64,000 nucleotides of DNA, from assembly GCF_029626145.1 (NCBI RefSeq), contig NZ_JARUBJ010000002.1:2014501-2078500 (forward strand), written 5' to 3'. The translations under genes were made by a program, and so were the position numbers. This DNA is from Micromonospora sp. WMMD961. GTDB lineage: Bacteria; Actinomycetota; Actinomycetes; Mycobacteriales; Micromonosporaceae. The notes under the pieces are model-generated. The model was not told where the DNA came from and did no database searches. It was given only the letters and a program-made list of their open reading frames with translations. Positions within the stretch are counted from its first letter, which is position 1, and the number at the start of each line of letters is the position of its first letter. Shown one piece after another: positions 1 to 7,805 of the stretch.

Positions 1-1
1 C

Positions 2-721
2 CCGGCCATCCAGCAGTTGCCGGTGCTCACCCCCACCGGTGCGCGCTGGTCGGCCGCGGAGGCGGTGGAGACCGTCGCCAGCACCGGTGGGGACGTGACC
101 GTCACGGAGATCCGCGAGGGTGTGCCCACCCCGGTGAGCGGGCCGGCCGAGGTCCGCGAGGTGGCCGCCGGGCGGGACTGGACGCTGCCCGCGTCCGCGT
201 TCTGGCAGGTGCACCCGGCCGCGGCGGACACCCTCTCCACGGCGGTACTGGAGTTGCTGGACCCGCAGCCGGGCGAGATCGCGTGGGACCTCTACGGCGG
301 CGCGGGGTTGTTCGCCGTCGGGTTGGCCGGCCGCGTCGGCGCGACCGGCCGGGTGACCCTCGTCGAGGCGGCCGGGCAGGGCGTCGCCGCAGCCCGGGAG
401 AACCTCGCCGACCTGCCCACCGTCGAGGTCGTGTCGGCCCGGGTGGAGACCGCGCTGGCCCGTCGGCGGATCACCGGCCCGGTCGACGTGGTGGTGCTCG
501 ACCCGCCGCGCTCCGGCGCCGGCGCCCCGGTGGTGCGCGCGCTGGCCGCCGCCGGCCCCCGGGCGGTCGCGTACGTGGCCTGCGACCCGGCGGCCTTCGC
601 CCGGGACGTACGCACCTTCACCGACCTCGGGTGGCGGCTGGCCGCGTTGCGGGGCTTCGACCTGTTCCCGATGACGCAGCACGTCGAGCAGGTGGGGCTG
701 CTGCTCCCTCCGACCGCCTGA
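2..721 (+). CDS. TrmA/RlmD-family RNA m5U methyltransferase, C-terminal part
   Basis: The gene enters from the left edge, so only the last 239 codons are visible. They hold the SAM-binding Rossmann domain (DLYGGAGLFAVGLAG) followed by the family signature LDPPRSG and VACDPAAFARD, whose Cys is the expected catalytic nucleophile. The C-terminal FDLFPMTQHVEQVGLL is also typical of TrmA/RumA/RlmD enzymes, which methylate C5 of uridine in tRNA or rRNA. Which RNA is modified cannot be told, and any N-terminal TRAM domain lies outside the window. In many actinobacteria such a TRAM/methyltransferase gene sits just upstream of dxs, as here. anmK follows after 13 bp. Confidence 0.88.
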   Translation, partial: PAIQQLPVLTPTGARWSAAEAVETVASTGGDVTVTEIREGVPTPVSGPAEVREVAAGRDWTLPASAFWQVHPAAADTLSTAVLELLDPQPGEIAWDLYGGAGLFAVGLAGRVGATGRVTLVEAAGQGVAAARENLADLPTVEVVSARVETALARRRITGPVDVVVLDPPRSGAGAPVVRALAAAGPRAVAYVACDPAAFARDVRTFTDLGWRLAALRGFDLFPMTQHVEQVGLLLPPTA

Positions 722-734
722 CTACCCTGGCCCG

Positions 735-1895
735 ATGAAGATCGTCGGGTTGATGTCCGGGACGTCGTACGACGGCGTGGACGTGGTCGCGGCGGAGTTC
801 GAGGTCGACGGGGACACCCTCTGGCTGCGACCGTTGGGGCACCGTGGCCTGGACTACGACGAGGAGCTGCGCGCCGAGATCGCGGCGCTGCTGCCCCCGG
901 CGGTCACCACCGTCGACGCCGTCTGCCGGCTCGACAACCGTCTCGGCGAGGTGTTCGCCGAGGCGGCGGCGATCGGCCTGGAGCTGGCCGGTGGGCGGGC
1001 CGACGCGGTGGTCTCGCCCGGCCAGACGGTCTTCCACTGGGTCGCCGACGGGGTGGCCCTGGGCACCCTGCAACTGGGCGCGGTGGCCCGGGTGGCCGCC
1101 CGGGTCGGCGTACCCGTGCTGAGTGACCTGCGCTCGGCGGACATCGCCGTCGGCGGGCAGGGTGCGCCGCTGGTGCCGGCCTTCGACGCGTTGCTGCTCG
1201 ACGTCGCCGCCGGGCCGCGCGCGGCGCTGAACCTCGGCGGCATCGCCAACCTCACCGTGGTCGCCCCGGGGGCCCCGGTCCTCGGGTACGACGTGGGCCC
1301 GGCCAACGCCCTGCTGGACGCGGCCGCCCGCCGCTTCCTGGACCAGCCGTGCGACATCGACGGCGCGCGGGCGGCGGCCGGCCGGGTGCACACCAAGCTG
1401 CTCGCCGCGTTGCTGGCCGAGCCCTATTACGCGGCGGCCCCGCCCAAGTCCACCGGCAAGGAGCTGTTCCACGCGGGTTACCTGGACCGGCACCTCGCCG
1501 CGCTCGGTACGCCGGTGCCGGTGGACGACCTGCTGGCCACACTCACCGAGCTGACCGCACGGGTGGTGGCCGCCGAGTGCGACAGGCACGGCGTGGCCGA
1601 GGTGATCGCCGCCGGCGGTGGTGTGCGTAACCCCACCCTGCTGCGGCGGCTCGCCGCCCTGGGCGGCGGCCGGTGGCGGCTGCGCGGCACCGACGAGTTG
1701 GGCGTCCCGGCGCAGGCCAAGGAGGCGTACGCCTTCGCGCTGCTCGGCTGGCTGTCCTGGCAGGGGCTACCCGGGTCGATCCCGTCGGTGACCGGCGCCA
1801 CCCGGGGCGCGGTGCTCGGCTCGTGGACACCCGCCGGGCCGGCGTATCCGGGTCGCCCGACCGCCCCGCCCCGACGGCTGCGGATCCGGCCCTGA
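735..1895 (+). CDS. anmK: Anhydro-N-acetylmuramic acid kinase
   Basis: This 386-residue protein opens with the family hallmark GLMSGTSYDGVD (about residues 5-16) and has the conserved LNLGGIANLT and GYDVGPANALLDAA segments in the middle and AAGGGVRNPTLL near the C-terminus. AnmK uses ATP and water to turn 1,6-anhydro-MurNAc into MurNAc-6-phosphate in the cytoplasm, recycling peptidoglycan. Length matches the family. The ATG lies 6 nt after a TACCCT hexamer (723-728), so the gene may have its own leaderless promoter although it is only 13 bp from the methyltransferase stop. Confidence 0.95.
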   Translation: MKIVGLMSGTSYDGVDVVAAEFEVDGDTLWLRPLGHRGLDYDEELRAEIAALLPPAVTTVDAVCRLDNRLGEVFAEAAAIGLELAGGRADAVVSPGQTVFHWVADGVALGTLQLGAVARVAARVGVPVLSDLRSADIAVGGQGAPLVPAFDALLLDVAAGPRAALNLGGIANLTVVAPGAPVLGYDVGPANALLDAAARRFLDQPCDIDGARAAAGRVHTKLLAALLAEPYYAAAPPKSTGKELFHAGYLDRHLAALGTPVPVDDLLATLTELTARVVAAECDRHGVAEVIAAGGGVRNPTLLRRLAALGGGRWRLRGTDELGVPAQAKEAYAFALLGWLSWQGLPGSIPSVTGATRGAVLGSWTPAGPAYPGRPTAPPRRLRIRP

Positions 1896-1977
1896 TCAGG
1901 CACTCAGTCGGCAGGCGTGGGTGCGTCGGGCTCGGCCCGGGCTGCGGAGTACCACCGGGCCGATAGACTCTCCGGTC

Positions 1978-3924
1978 ATGAGTGTTGAAGAGGACACGGC
2001 CAACCACGGCCGGCTGCTCGGGACGGTGCGCGGGCCGCAGGACGTCAAGCGGATGTCCGGCGAGGAGCTGGACGTCCTCGCCGCCGAGATCCGGGACTTC
2101 CTGATCGCCAAGGTCTCCCGTACCGGTGGGCATGTCGGGCCCAACCTCGGTGTGGTCGAGCTGACGCTGGCCATGCACCGCGTCTTCGACTCGCCCCGGG
2201 ACCGGCTCCTGTTCGACACCGGCCACCAGGCGTACGTGCACAAGATCCTCACCGGGCGCCAGGCCGGCTTCGACAAGCTCCGCCAGCGCGGGGGCCTCTC
2301 CGGCTACCCCAGCCAGGCGGAGAGCGAGCACGACCTCATCGAGAACTCGCACGCCTCCACCGCGCTCTCCTACGCCGACGGCCTGGCCAAGGCGTACGCC
2401 CTGCGGGGTGAGCAGCGCAGCGTCGTGGCCGTGGTCGGCGACGGCGCGCTCACCGGCGGCATGTGCTGGGAGGCGCTGAACAACATCGCCACCGCCGGCA
2501 ACTCGCTGGTGATCGTGGTCAACGACAACGGCCGGTCCTACTCGCCCACCATCGGCGGGCTGGCCGACCACCTCTCCTCGCTGCGGCTCAACCCGGGCTA
2601 CGAGAAGGTCCTCGACACGGTCAAGGACGCCCTCGGCTCCACCCCGCTGGTCGGCAAGCCGATGTACGAGGTGCTGCACGCGGTCAAGAAGGGCATCAAG
2701 GACGCCGTCGCCCCGCAGGCCATGTTCGAGGACCTCGGCATCAAGTACGTCGGCCCCGTGGACGGGCACGACGTGGCGGCGGTCGAGGCGGCGCTGCGCG
2801 CGGCGAAGGGCTTCGGCGGCCCGGTGATCGTGCACGCGGTCACCCGCAAGGGCTACGGCTACCGTCCCGCCGAGGAGGACGACGCGGACTGCCTGCACGG
2901 TCCGAGCAGCGCCTTCGACGTCGAGACCGGCGCCCTGCTGGCCGCGCCGTCGGTGAAGTGGACGCACGTCTTCGCCGACGAGCTGCTGGCCATCGCCGAC
3001 GAGCGCCCGGACGTGGTGGGCATCACCGCCGCCATGGCCGAGCCGACCGGCATCGCGAAGCTGGCCCGTAAATACCCCGAGCGGGTGTACGACGTGGGCA
3101 TCGCCGAGCAGCACGCCGCCACCTCGGCGGCCGGGCTGGCGCTCGGCGGCCTGCACCCCGTGGTCGCGGTCTACGCCACCTTCCTCAACCGCGCCTTCGA
3201 CCAGGTCCTGCTGGACGTGGCGATGCACAAGCTGCCGGTGACCTTCGTGCTGGACCGGGCCGGCATCACCGGCCCGGACGGTCCCAGCCACTACGGCATC
3301 TGGGACATGTCGGTCTTCGGGGTGGTGCCTGGTCTGCGGATCGCCGCCCCCCGCGACGCCGCCACGCTGCGGGAGGAGCTGCGCGAGGCGATGGCCGTCG
3401 ACAACGGCCCCACCGTGCTGCGCTTCCCGACCGGTTCCGTCGCCGCGGACCTCCCGGCGCTGCGCCGGGTCGGCACCGTCGACGTGCTGGCCGAGTCGGC
3501 GCGTACGGACGTGCTGCTGGTCGCCGTCGGGTCGTTCGGCCAGTTGGGTATGGAGGTCGCCGCCCGGGTCGCCGAGCAGGGCTACGGGGTCACCGTCGTC
3601 GACCCGCGCTGGGTGCGTCCGGTCCCGGCGGAGCTGGTCGACCTGGCCGCCCGGCACCGGCTCGTGGTCAGCGTCGAGGACGGCGTGCGGGTCGGCGGGG
3701 TGGGCGACGCGCTCGCCCAGGCGATGCGCGACGCCGACGTCCGGGTGCCGCTCAAGGATTTGGGCGTACCGGCCGACTGGCACCCGCACGGCACGCGCGC
3801 GCAGATCCTCGCTGACCTGGGCCTGACCGCCCAGGACGTGGCCCGCAACGTCACCGGCTGGATCTCCGGTCTGGACGCCACGCCGGACCGCCTGACCCCG
3901 AGCGACGCGGCCGCGCAGAACTGA
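1978..3924 (+). CDS. dxs: 1-deoxy-D-xylulose-5-phosphate synthase
   Basis: This 648-residue thiamine-diphosphate enzyme condenses pyruvate and glyceraldehyde-3-phosphate, the first step of the MEP isoprenoid pathway. Visible landmarks are GGHVGPNLGVVELT and FDTGHQAYVHK near the N-terminus, the ThDP/Mg motif GDGALTGG followed by NDNG, and the transketolase-like half with GIAEQHAAT and DRAGITGPDGPSHYG. The frame is open further upstream, but I chose the ATG at 1978 because TAGACT (1964-1969) lies 8 nt before it, which suggests a leaderless transcript. A strong hairpin follows the stop codon. Confidence 0.97.
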   Translation: MSVEEDTANHGRLLGTVRGPQDVKRMSGEELDVLAAEIRDFLIAKVSRTGGHVGPNLGVVELTLAMHRVFDSPRDRLLFDTGHQAYVHKILTGRQAGFDKLRQRGGLSGYPSQAESEHDLIENSHASTALSYADGLAKAYALRGEQRSVVAVVGDGALTGGMCWEALNNIATAGNSLVIVVNDNGRSYSPTIGGLADHLSSLRLNPGYEKVLDTVKDALGSTPLVGKPMYEVLHAVKKGIKDAVAPQAMFEDLGIKYVGPVDGHDVAAVEAALRAAKGFGGPVIVHAVTRKGYGYRPAEEDDADCLHGPSSAFDVETGALLAAPSVKWTHVFADELLAIADERPDVVGITAAMAEPTGIAKLARKYPERVYDVGIAEQHAATSAAGLALGGLHPVVAVYATFLNRAFDQVLLDVAMHKLPVTFVLDRAGITGPDGPSHYGIWDMSVFGVVPGLRIAAPRDAATLREELREAMAVDNGPTVLRFPTGSVAADLPALRRVGTVDVLAESARTDVLLVAVGSFGQLGMEVAARVAEQGYGVTVVDPRWVRPVPAELVDLAARHRLVVSVEDGVRVGGVGDALAQAMRDADVRVPLKDLGVPADWHPHGTRAQILADLGLTAQDVARNVTGWISGLDATPDRLTPSDAAAQN

Positions 3925-3930
3925 CCCGAC

Positions 3931-3972
3931 GACGAGGCGGGCGTCCCCCACGCGGGGAACGCCCGCCTCGTC
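3931..3972 (+). terminator. Stem-loop terminator after dxs
   Basis: Arm 3931-3948 pairs with 3954-3972 around a 5-nt loop, with one bulged A. There is no U-tract, as is usual in high-GC actinobacteria. The hairpin starts 6 nt after the dxs stop codon. Confidence 0.75.
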
Positions 3973-3984
3973 GCATCCGCATCT

Positions 3985-4165
3985 CCCGCCCCCGCCCCGC
4001 GCCCCGCCCCGCCCGGCCCCGCCCGGCCCCGCCCGGCCCCGCCCGCCCCCGCCCCGCGCCCCGCCCCGCCCGGCCCCGCCCGGCCCCGCCCGGCCCCGCC
4101 CGGCCCCGCCCGGCCCCGCCCGGCCCCGCCCGGCCCCGCGCCCCCGCCCGCGCCCCGCCCGCGCC
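3985..4165. repeat. C-rich decamer tandem array
   Basis: About 180 bp are built almost only of C on the plus strand broken by G. The core is the 10-bp unit CGGCCCCGCC, seen as one short block (about 4013-4043) and one clean block (4071-4140) of seven to eight head-to-tail copies. Degenerate relatives (CCCCGCGCC) surround them. I see no gene in it. Such an array can slip in replication and is hard to sequence, so copy number may not be reliable. Confidence 0.85.
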
Positions 4166-4238
4166 GTCGATCATGGACTTGTGGTGGGCGGTGAGTAGTG
4201 AATTGCCCCTTATGTGGGGCACCACAACTCCATGATCG
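4166..4238. repeat. Interspersed inverted-repeat element, copy 1
   Basis: The left arm begins GTCGATCATGGACTTG (4166-4186) and the right arm ends CAACTCCATGATCG (4220-4238). They pair with one mismatch around a 33-nt loop. The same arms recur at 23805-23879, also with a 33-nt loop, and in diverged form at 22287-22347. The element is AT-richer than its surroundings. It could act as a bidirectional hairpin terminator between the dxs region and the convergent lipoprotein gene, or be a MITE/REP-like repeat. Confidence 0.7.
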
Positions 4239-4240
4239 CC

Positions 4241-4281
4241 CGGGTGGGTGGGGGGTGGGTGGGGGGTGGGGGGTGGGGGGG
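4241..4281 (+). repeat. G-tract with quadruplex potential
   Basis: Forty-one bases are G runs of 3-7 separated by single T residues. They run directly into the stop codon (TAA, complement of 4282-4284) of the minus-strand lipoprotein gene. The pattern satisfies the four-run G-quadruplex rule on the plus strand, so the minus-strand transcript would be C-rich here. Confidence 0.75.
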
Positions 4282-5496
4282 TTAGTTCGGCTTTACCGAG
4301 CGGTAGTGGGTCTTGTCGATGTTGGCGAGGCTGTAGGTCTGGGAACGGGACGGGCTGGGGATGATCGCCAGACCGGGTCGTTCGACCAGCAGGGGGGTGC
4401 CCGGCGGCACGGACAGGGAGCCGTCGCGGGTGGGCCGCCAGCTGAGCACCACCAGCGGTTGGCCGGGCATCGGGAGCTGGTACGCCTGCAACGGGGTGGC
4501 CCGGTCGGCGGGTGAGACGACGGGCGCGCTCCCGTCGGCCGGCCGGTAGACCACGGCGGTCATCGCGCCGGCGTCGGTGTCCCAGCTGAGCTGCTGCAAC
4601 TCGGCTGGCTTGCCACCGCCGAGGGCGACTTCGCCGAGCGAGCGGACGGTGAGCTTCGCCATCGGCCAGGACGTCGGCACCGAGCGCGGCGCGTCCCGGT
4701 CGCCGATCCGGCGCGGGATGCTGCCGAACGGGCCCCGGTCGCCGGCCAGCACGCAGGTGTCCAGGCCGGTGAGTGCCCGCCGTCCCGTGCCCGACTCGTC
4801 GCGGACCAGCGGATACCGCGGATCGACGGTGCCGGTGCCCAGGTCGAGCAGCCGGTCCGCGGCCCGACCGCGGGGCAGCGACTCGGTGGTGCGCAGGGTC
4901 GTGGTCACCCCGACCGCCGTGCAGGACGGTACGTCGACCGGCGCGCTGAGGCCGTCCGCGACGGCCAACGTCCGATCCTGGGGCCCGACCAGCGTCTGCA
5001 CCCGGGCGGAGACCAGGTAGCGGCGGCCGGCGGCGGTCTGCACCGGCAGCACGTCGGAGTAGACGAGGTAACCCGGGTCGGTGTACTCGGCGGCGCGGGT
5101 CACCGCGTACCGGTCGCCGTCGCGGGTGAGTTGCAGCAGCCAGGAGGCGCTCTCGCCGGGCACGTCGGCGGCCACGAGGGCCACCGGGGCACCGTCCACC
5201 CGACCGGAGTAGAGGATGCCGGACGAGGGCAGGTGCGCCCGGTCGTCGTCCGGTGAGCGCCAGTCCCGGACGGCCCGGGTGACCGCGGTCGTCGCCGTGG
5301 CGTCTTTCGACAGGTCACCCCGGGGCGGCCACACGACCAACGCCCCGTCCAGGCTGTCGTACCCGACCCGCAGGTCCTGCGACTTCCGCTCGGCCACCGG
5401 ACCGCAGGCGGTGCTGGCCAGCAGCGCGCTGAGCAGGACGGGGAGCGCCCTGCCGTACCGGCCTGGAGTCACCTGGCCCGCCCCCGATCGCCTCAC
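4282..5496 (-). CDS. Putative lipoprotein of unknown function
   Basis: This 404-residue protein has a basic N-terminus, a hydrophobic stretch (ALPVLLSALLASTAC) and a lipobox-like Cys at residue 31, so it should be lipid-anchored outside the membrane. The rest is soluble and rich in short beta-type stretches, with paired Cys around CTAVG and DTCVLAG. I recognise no family. The GTG start at 5496 is used because the nearby ATG at 5518 is in another frame. The 3' end abuts the G-tract. It is divergent from the GT-C-like gene at 5628. Confidence 0.7.
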   Translation of the reverse strand: MRRSGAGQVTPGRYGRALPVLLSALLASTACGPVAERKSQDLRVGYDSLDGALVVWPPRGDLSKDATATTAVTRAVRDWRSPDDDRAHLPSSGILYSGRVDGAPVALVAADVPGESASWLLQLTRDGDRYAVTRAAEYTDPGYLVYSDVLPVQTAAGRRYLVSARVQTLVGPQDRTLAVADGLSAPVDVPSCTAVGVTTTLRTTESLPRGRAADRLLDLGTGTVDPRYPLVRDESGTGRRALTGLDTCVLAGDRGPFGSIPRRIGDRDAPRSVPTSWPMAKLTVRSLGEVALGGGKPAELQQLSWDTDAGAMTAVVYRPADGSAPVVSPADRATPLQAYQLPMPGQPLVVLSWRPTRDGSLSVPPGTPLLVERPGLAIIPSPSRSQTYSLANIDKTHYRSVKPN

Positions 5497-5627
5497 CGTC
5501 GCTGTCGGAAAGCGCCATAGTACGAGATGTCGGATGCGAGGCCCCAGTTGCCCGCCGCCGAACCCACCACATTGGACGACACCGGGGCTTTAGTGCGTTT
5601 TCGTTGCTCCGGTAGACTCCGCCGACT

Positions 5628-7805
5628 GTGACGCCTGCCGAGTCCCGCGCCCTGCCCGCGCCGCACCCGGAGGCCGCCGCCGGCCCCGACGAACTGGTGA
5701 GCTATCGCACACCGGTCGGCATCCTCGCCGGCCCCGCAGCCCTGACCGGCACGTCCAGCGCCCCGACCAACTCCCCGACCACCCCCGGCGGCACGCCCAC
5801 CGCACCGGCCGAGGCCGCCGCACCGGCCCCCACCAAAGCGCCGGCTGAGCCTGACGCACCGGCTGACGACGCGGCACCGGTCGAGGCCGCCGCACCGGCC
5901 CCCACCAAAGCGCCGGCTGAGCCTGACGCGCCGGCTGACGATGCGGCACCGGCTGAGGACGCGGCACCGGCTGACGACGCGGCACCGGCTGAGGACGCGG
6001 CACCGGTCGAGCCCGAAACGGCTGCCGACGACGCGGAGGCGGTACCGACGACGGGGTGGTGGCGTCACTGGACCCGACGGCGACAGCACCTCGCGGTGGG
6101 CGGGTTGTTCCTGCTCGCCGCGCTCTGGGTCACCAGCCGCATCTGGCTTGACCCGTCCGGCCGGGTGGCCTCGCTCTACACCGGTGACCCGGCCCAGGTG
6201 CAGTTCTTCCTCGCCCACTCGGTACGCGTGGTGCTGCACGGGGAGTACCCGTTCTACACCGAGCAGTTCAACTACCCCGACGGCGTCAACCTGATGGCCA
6301 ACACGGCCGTGCTGGCGCTGGGTATCCCGATGGTCCCGGTGACGTTGCTCTTCGGGCCGGCGGTCTCCTTTGTGGTGCTGGTGACGCTCGGGCTCGCCGG
6401 CACCGCGATGGCCTGGTATCTCATGCTGTCCCGTCATCTGGTGCGTACCCCGCTCGCGGCAGCGGTGGGCGGCTGGTTCTGCGGCTTCTCGCCCGCGATG
6501 TTGTCGCACGCGAGTTGGCACCCGAACATCATCAGCCAGTTCCTGCTGCCGTTCATCATCTGGCGCGTGCTGGTCCTCACCCGGTCCCGCCGACCGATCC
6601 GGGACGGGGCGTTGCTCGCCCTGCTGGTCACCGCGCAGGCGTTCATCAACGAGGAGATCCTGCTCTTCACGGCCCTGGCCTGTGGGGTGTTCCTGCTGGC
6701 GGTGCTCGCTCAGGAGCCGGCCCGCTGGTGGGCGGCATGGCGACCGCTCGGCGCCGGCGTGGTGACCTGCGCGCTGCTGGCCGGGGCGCTGCTCGCGTAC
6801 CCCTTGTACGTGCAGTTCGCCGGACCGATGGCGTACCACGGGCTCAGCGACGCGGTGCGGGACTACGGCAACGACATCGCCGCGTTCTTCGCCCCCGGCT
6901 CGCCCACCCTCGGCGGCAACCAGCGGGCCAACGTCAACCTGGCACCGAACTACTCCGAGGAGAACGCCTTCTTCGGTTGGAGTCTGTCGCTGCTCGCCAT
7001 CGGCATCGTGGTCTGGCTGCGCCGGGAGTTGATCGTGCGGGCGCTCGCGGCGACCGGCGTGTTCTTCGCCGTGCTCTCCCTCGGCGAGCGGGTCTCCTGG
7101 TGGGACCGGGAGTTGTTCACCGGGCCCTGGCAGTGGTTGGTCCACCTGCCACTGTTGGACGCGGTGGTGCCGACCCGGTTCGGTCTGATCACCAGTGTGG
7201 TGATCGGTCTGCTGCTCGCGCTCGCCGTCGAGCGGGCCTGGGTGCTGCGCCCGGCCGACCGGCGCACCGTCCGGACGCTCACCGCCGCAGGGCTGGCGTT
7301 CGCGCTGCTACCGATCGCCCCGATGCCGTTGCGGATGGTCTCCCGACCTCCGGTGCCGGACTTCATCACGGCCGACCGCTGGCGGGCGTACGTCGGACCG
7401 GACCAGACGCTCGTGCCGATCCCGGTGCCCAGCATGGGTAACACGCACGGCATGCGCTGGGCGGCGGCCACCAACCTCGACTTCAAGATCCCCGGCGGTT
7501 ACTTCCTCGCGCCGCGAAACGGAAACACCGGTGACGCGGGTCGGTTCGGCGGCCGACCCAGCGGTGTGGGTCAGATGCTGGAGGAGGTGGCGACCACCGG
7601 GCGTACGCCGAAGCTCGACGACCGGCAGCGCCGTCGCTTCACCGACGAGCTGCGCCACTGGCGGGCCGCGATCCTGGTGCTCCCGGTCCGTCAGCAGAAC
7701 TCCGAACCGCTCCGGCGTACCGTCGAGGACCTGGTCGGCCCCGGCCGCCAGGAACTGGACGTCTGGGTGTGGGACGTCCGGGCGCTGACCGACCGTTCGG
7801 TTTGA
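5628..7805 (+). CDS. Large GT-C-like polytopic membrane protein, paralog 1
   Basis: The 725-residue product has a cytosolic Ala/Pro/Asp-rich N-terminal tail of about 145 residues containing two near-identical 24-residue repeats (EAAAPAPTKAPAEPDAP...) and shorter A-P-A-E-D-A repeats. About ten membrane segments and a soluble C-terminal domain ending HWRAAILVLPV...WVWDVRAL follow. After the first membrane helix comes DPAQVQFFLAH, then FNYPDGVNLMANT. An acidic residue in the first outer loop is typical of GT-C glycosyltransferases using polyprenyl-phosphate sugars. Substrate is unknown. GTG at 5628 lies 9 nt after TAGACT (5613-5618). The stop overlaps the next start (TGATG). Confidence 0.72.
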   Translation: MTPAESRALPAPHPEAAAGPDELVSYRTPVGILAGPAALTGTSSAPTNSPTTPGGTPTAPAEAAAPAPTKAPAEPDAPADDAAPVEAAAPAPTKAPAEPDAPADDAAPAEDAAPADDAAPAEDAAPVEPETAADDAEAVPTTGWWRHWTRRRQHLAVGGLFLLAALWVTSRIWLDPSGRVASLYTGDPAQVQFFLAHSVRVVLHGEYPFYTEQFNYPDGVNLMANTAVLALGIPMVPVTLLFGPAVSFVVLVTLGLAGTAMAWYLMLSRHLVRTPLAAAVGGWFCGFSPAMLSHASWHPNIISQFLLPFIIWRVLVLTRSRRPIRDGALLALLVTAQAFINEEILLFTALACGVFLLAVLAQEPARWWAAWRPLGAGVVTCALLAGALLAYPLYVQFAGPMAYHGLSDAVRDYGNDIAAFFAPGSPTLGGNQRANVNLAPNYSEENAFFGWSLSLLAIGIVVWLRRELIVRALAATGVFFAVLSLGERVSWWDRELFTGPWQWLVHLPLLDAVVPTRFGLITSVVIGLLLALAVERAWVLRPADRRTVRTLTAAGLAFALLPIAPMPLRMVSRPPVPDFITADRWRAYVGPDQTLVPIPVPSMGNTHGMRWAAATNLDFKIPGGYFLAPRNGNTGDAGRFGGRPSGVGQMLEEVATTGRTPKLDDRQRRRFTDELRHWRAAILVLPVRQQNSEPLRRTVEDLVGPGRQELDVWVWDVRALTDRSV

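Noticed and set aside
1543..3951. 802-codon open frame on the minus strand antisense to dxs
   Set aside because: High-GC shadow frame of dxs: Arg/His/Gly/Val-rich with no domain, while the plus-strand product is unmistakable.
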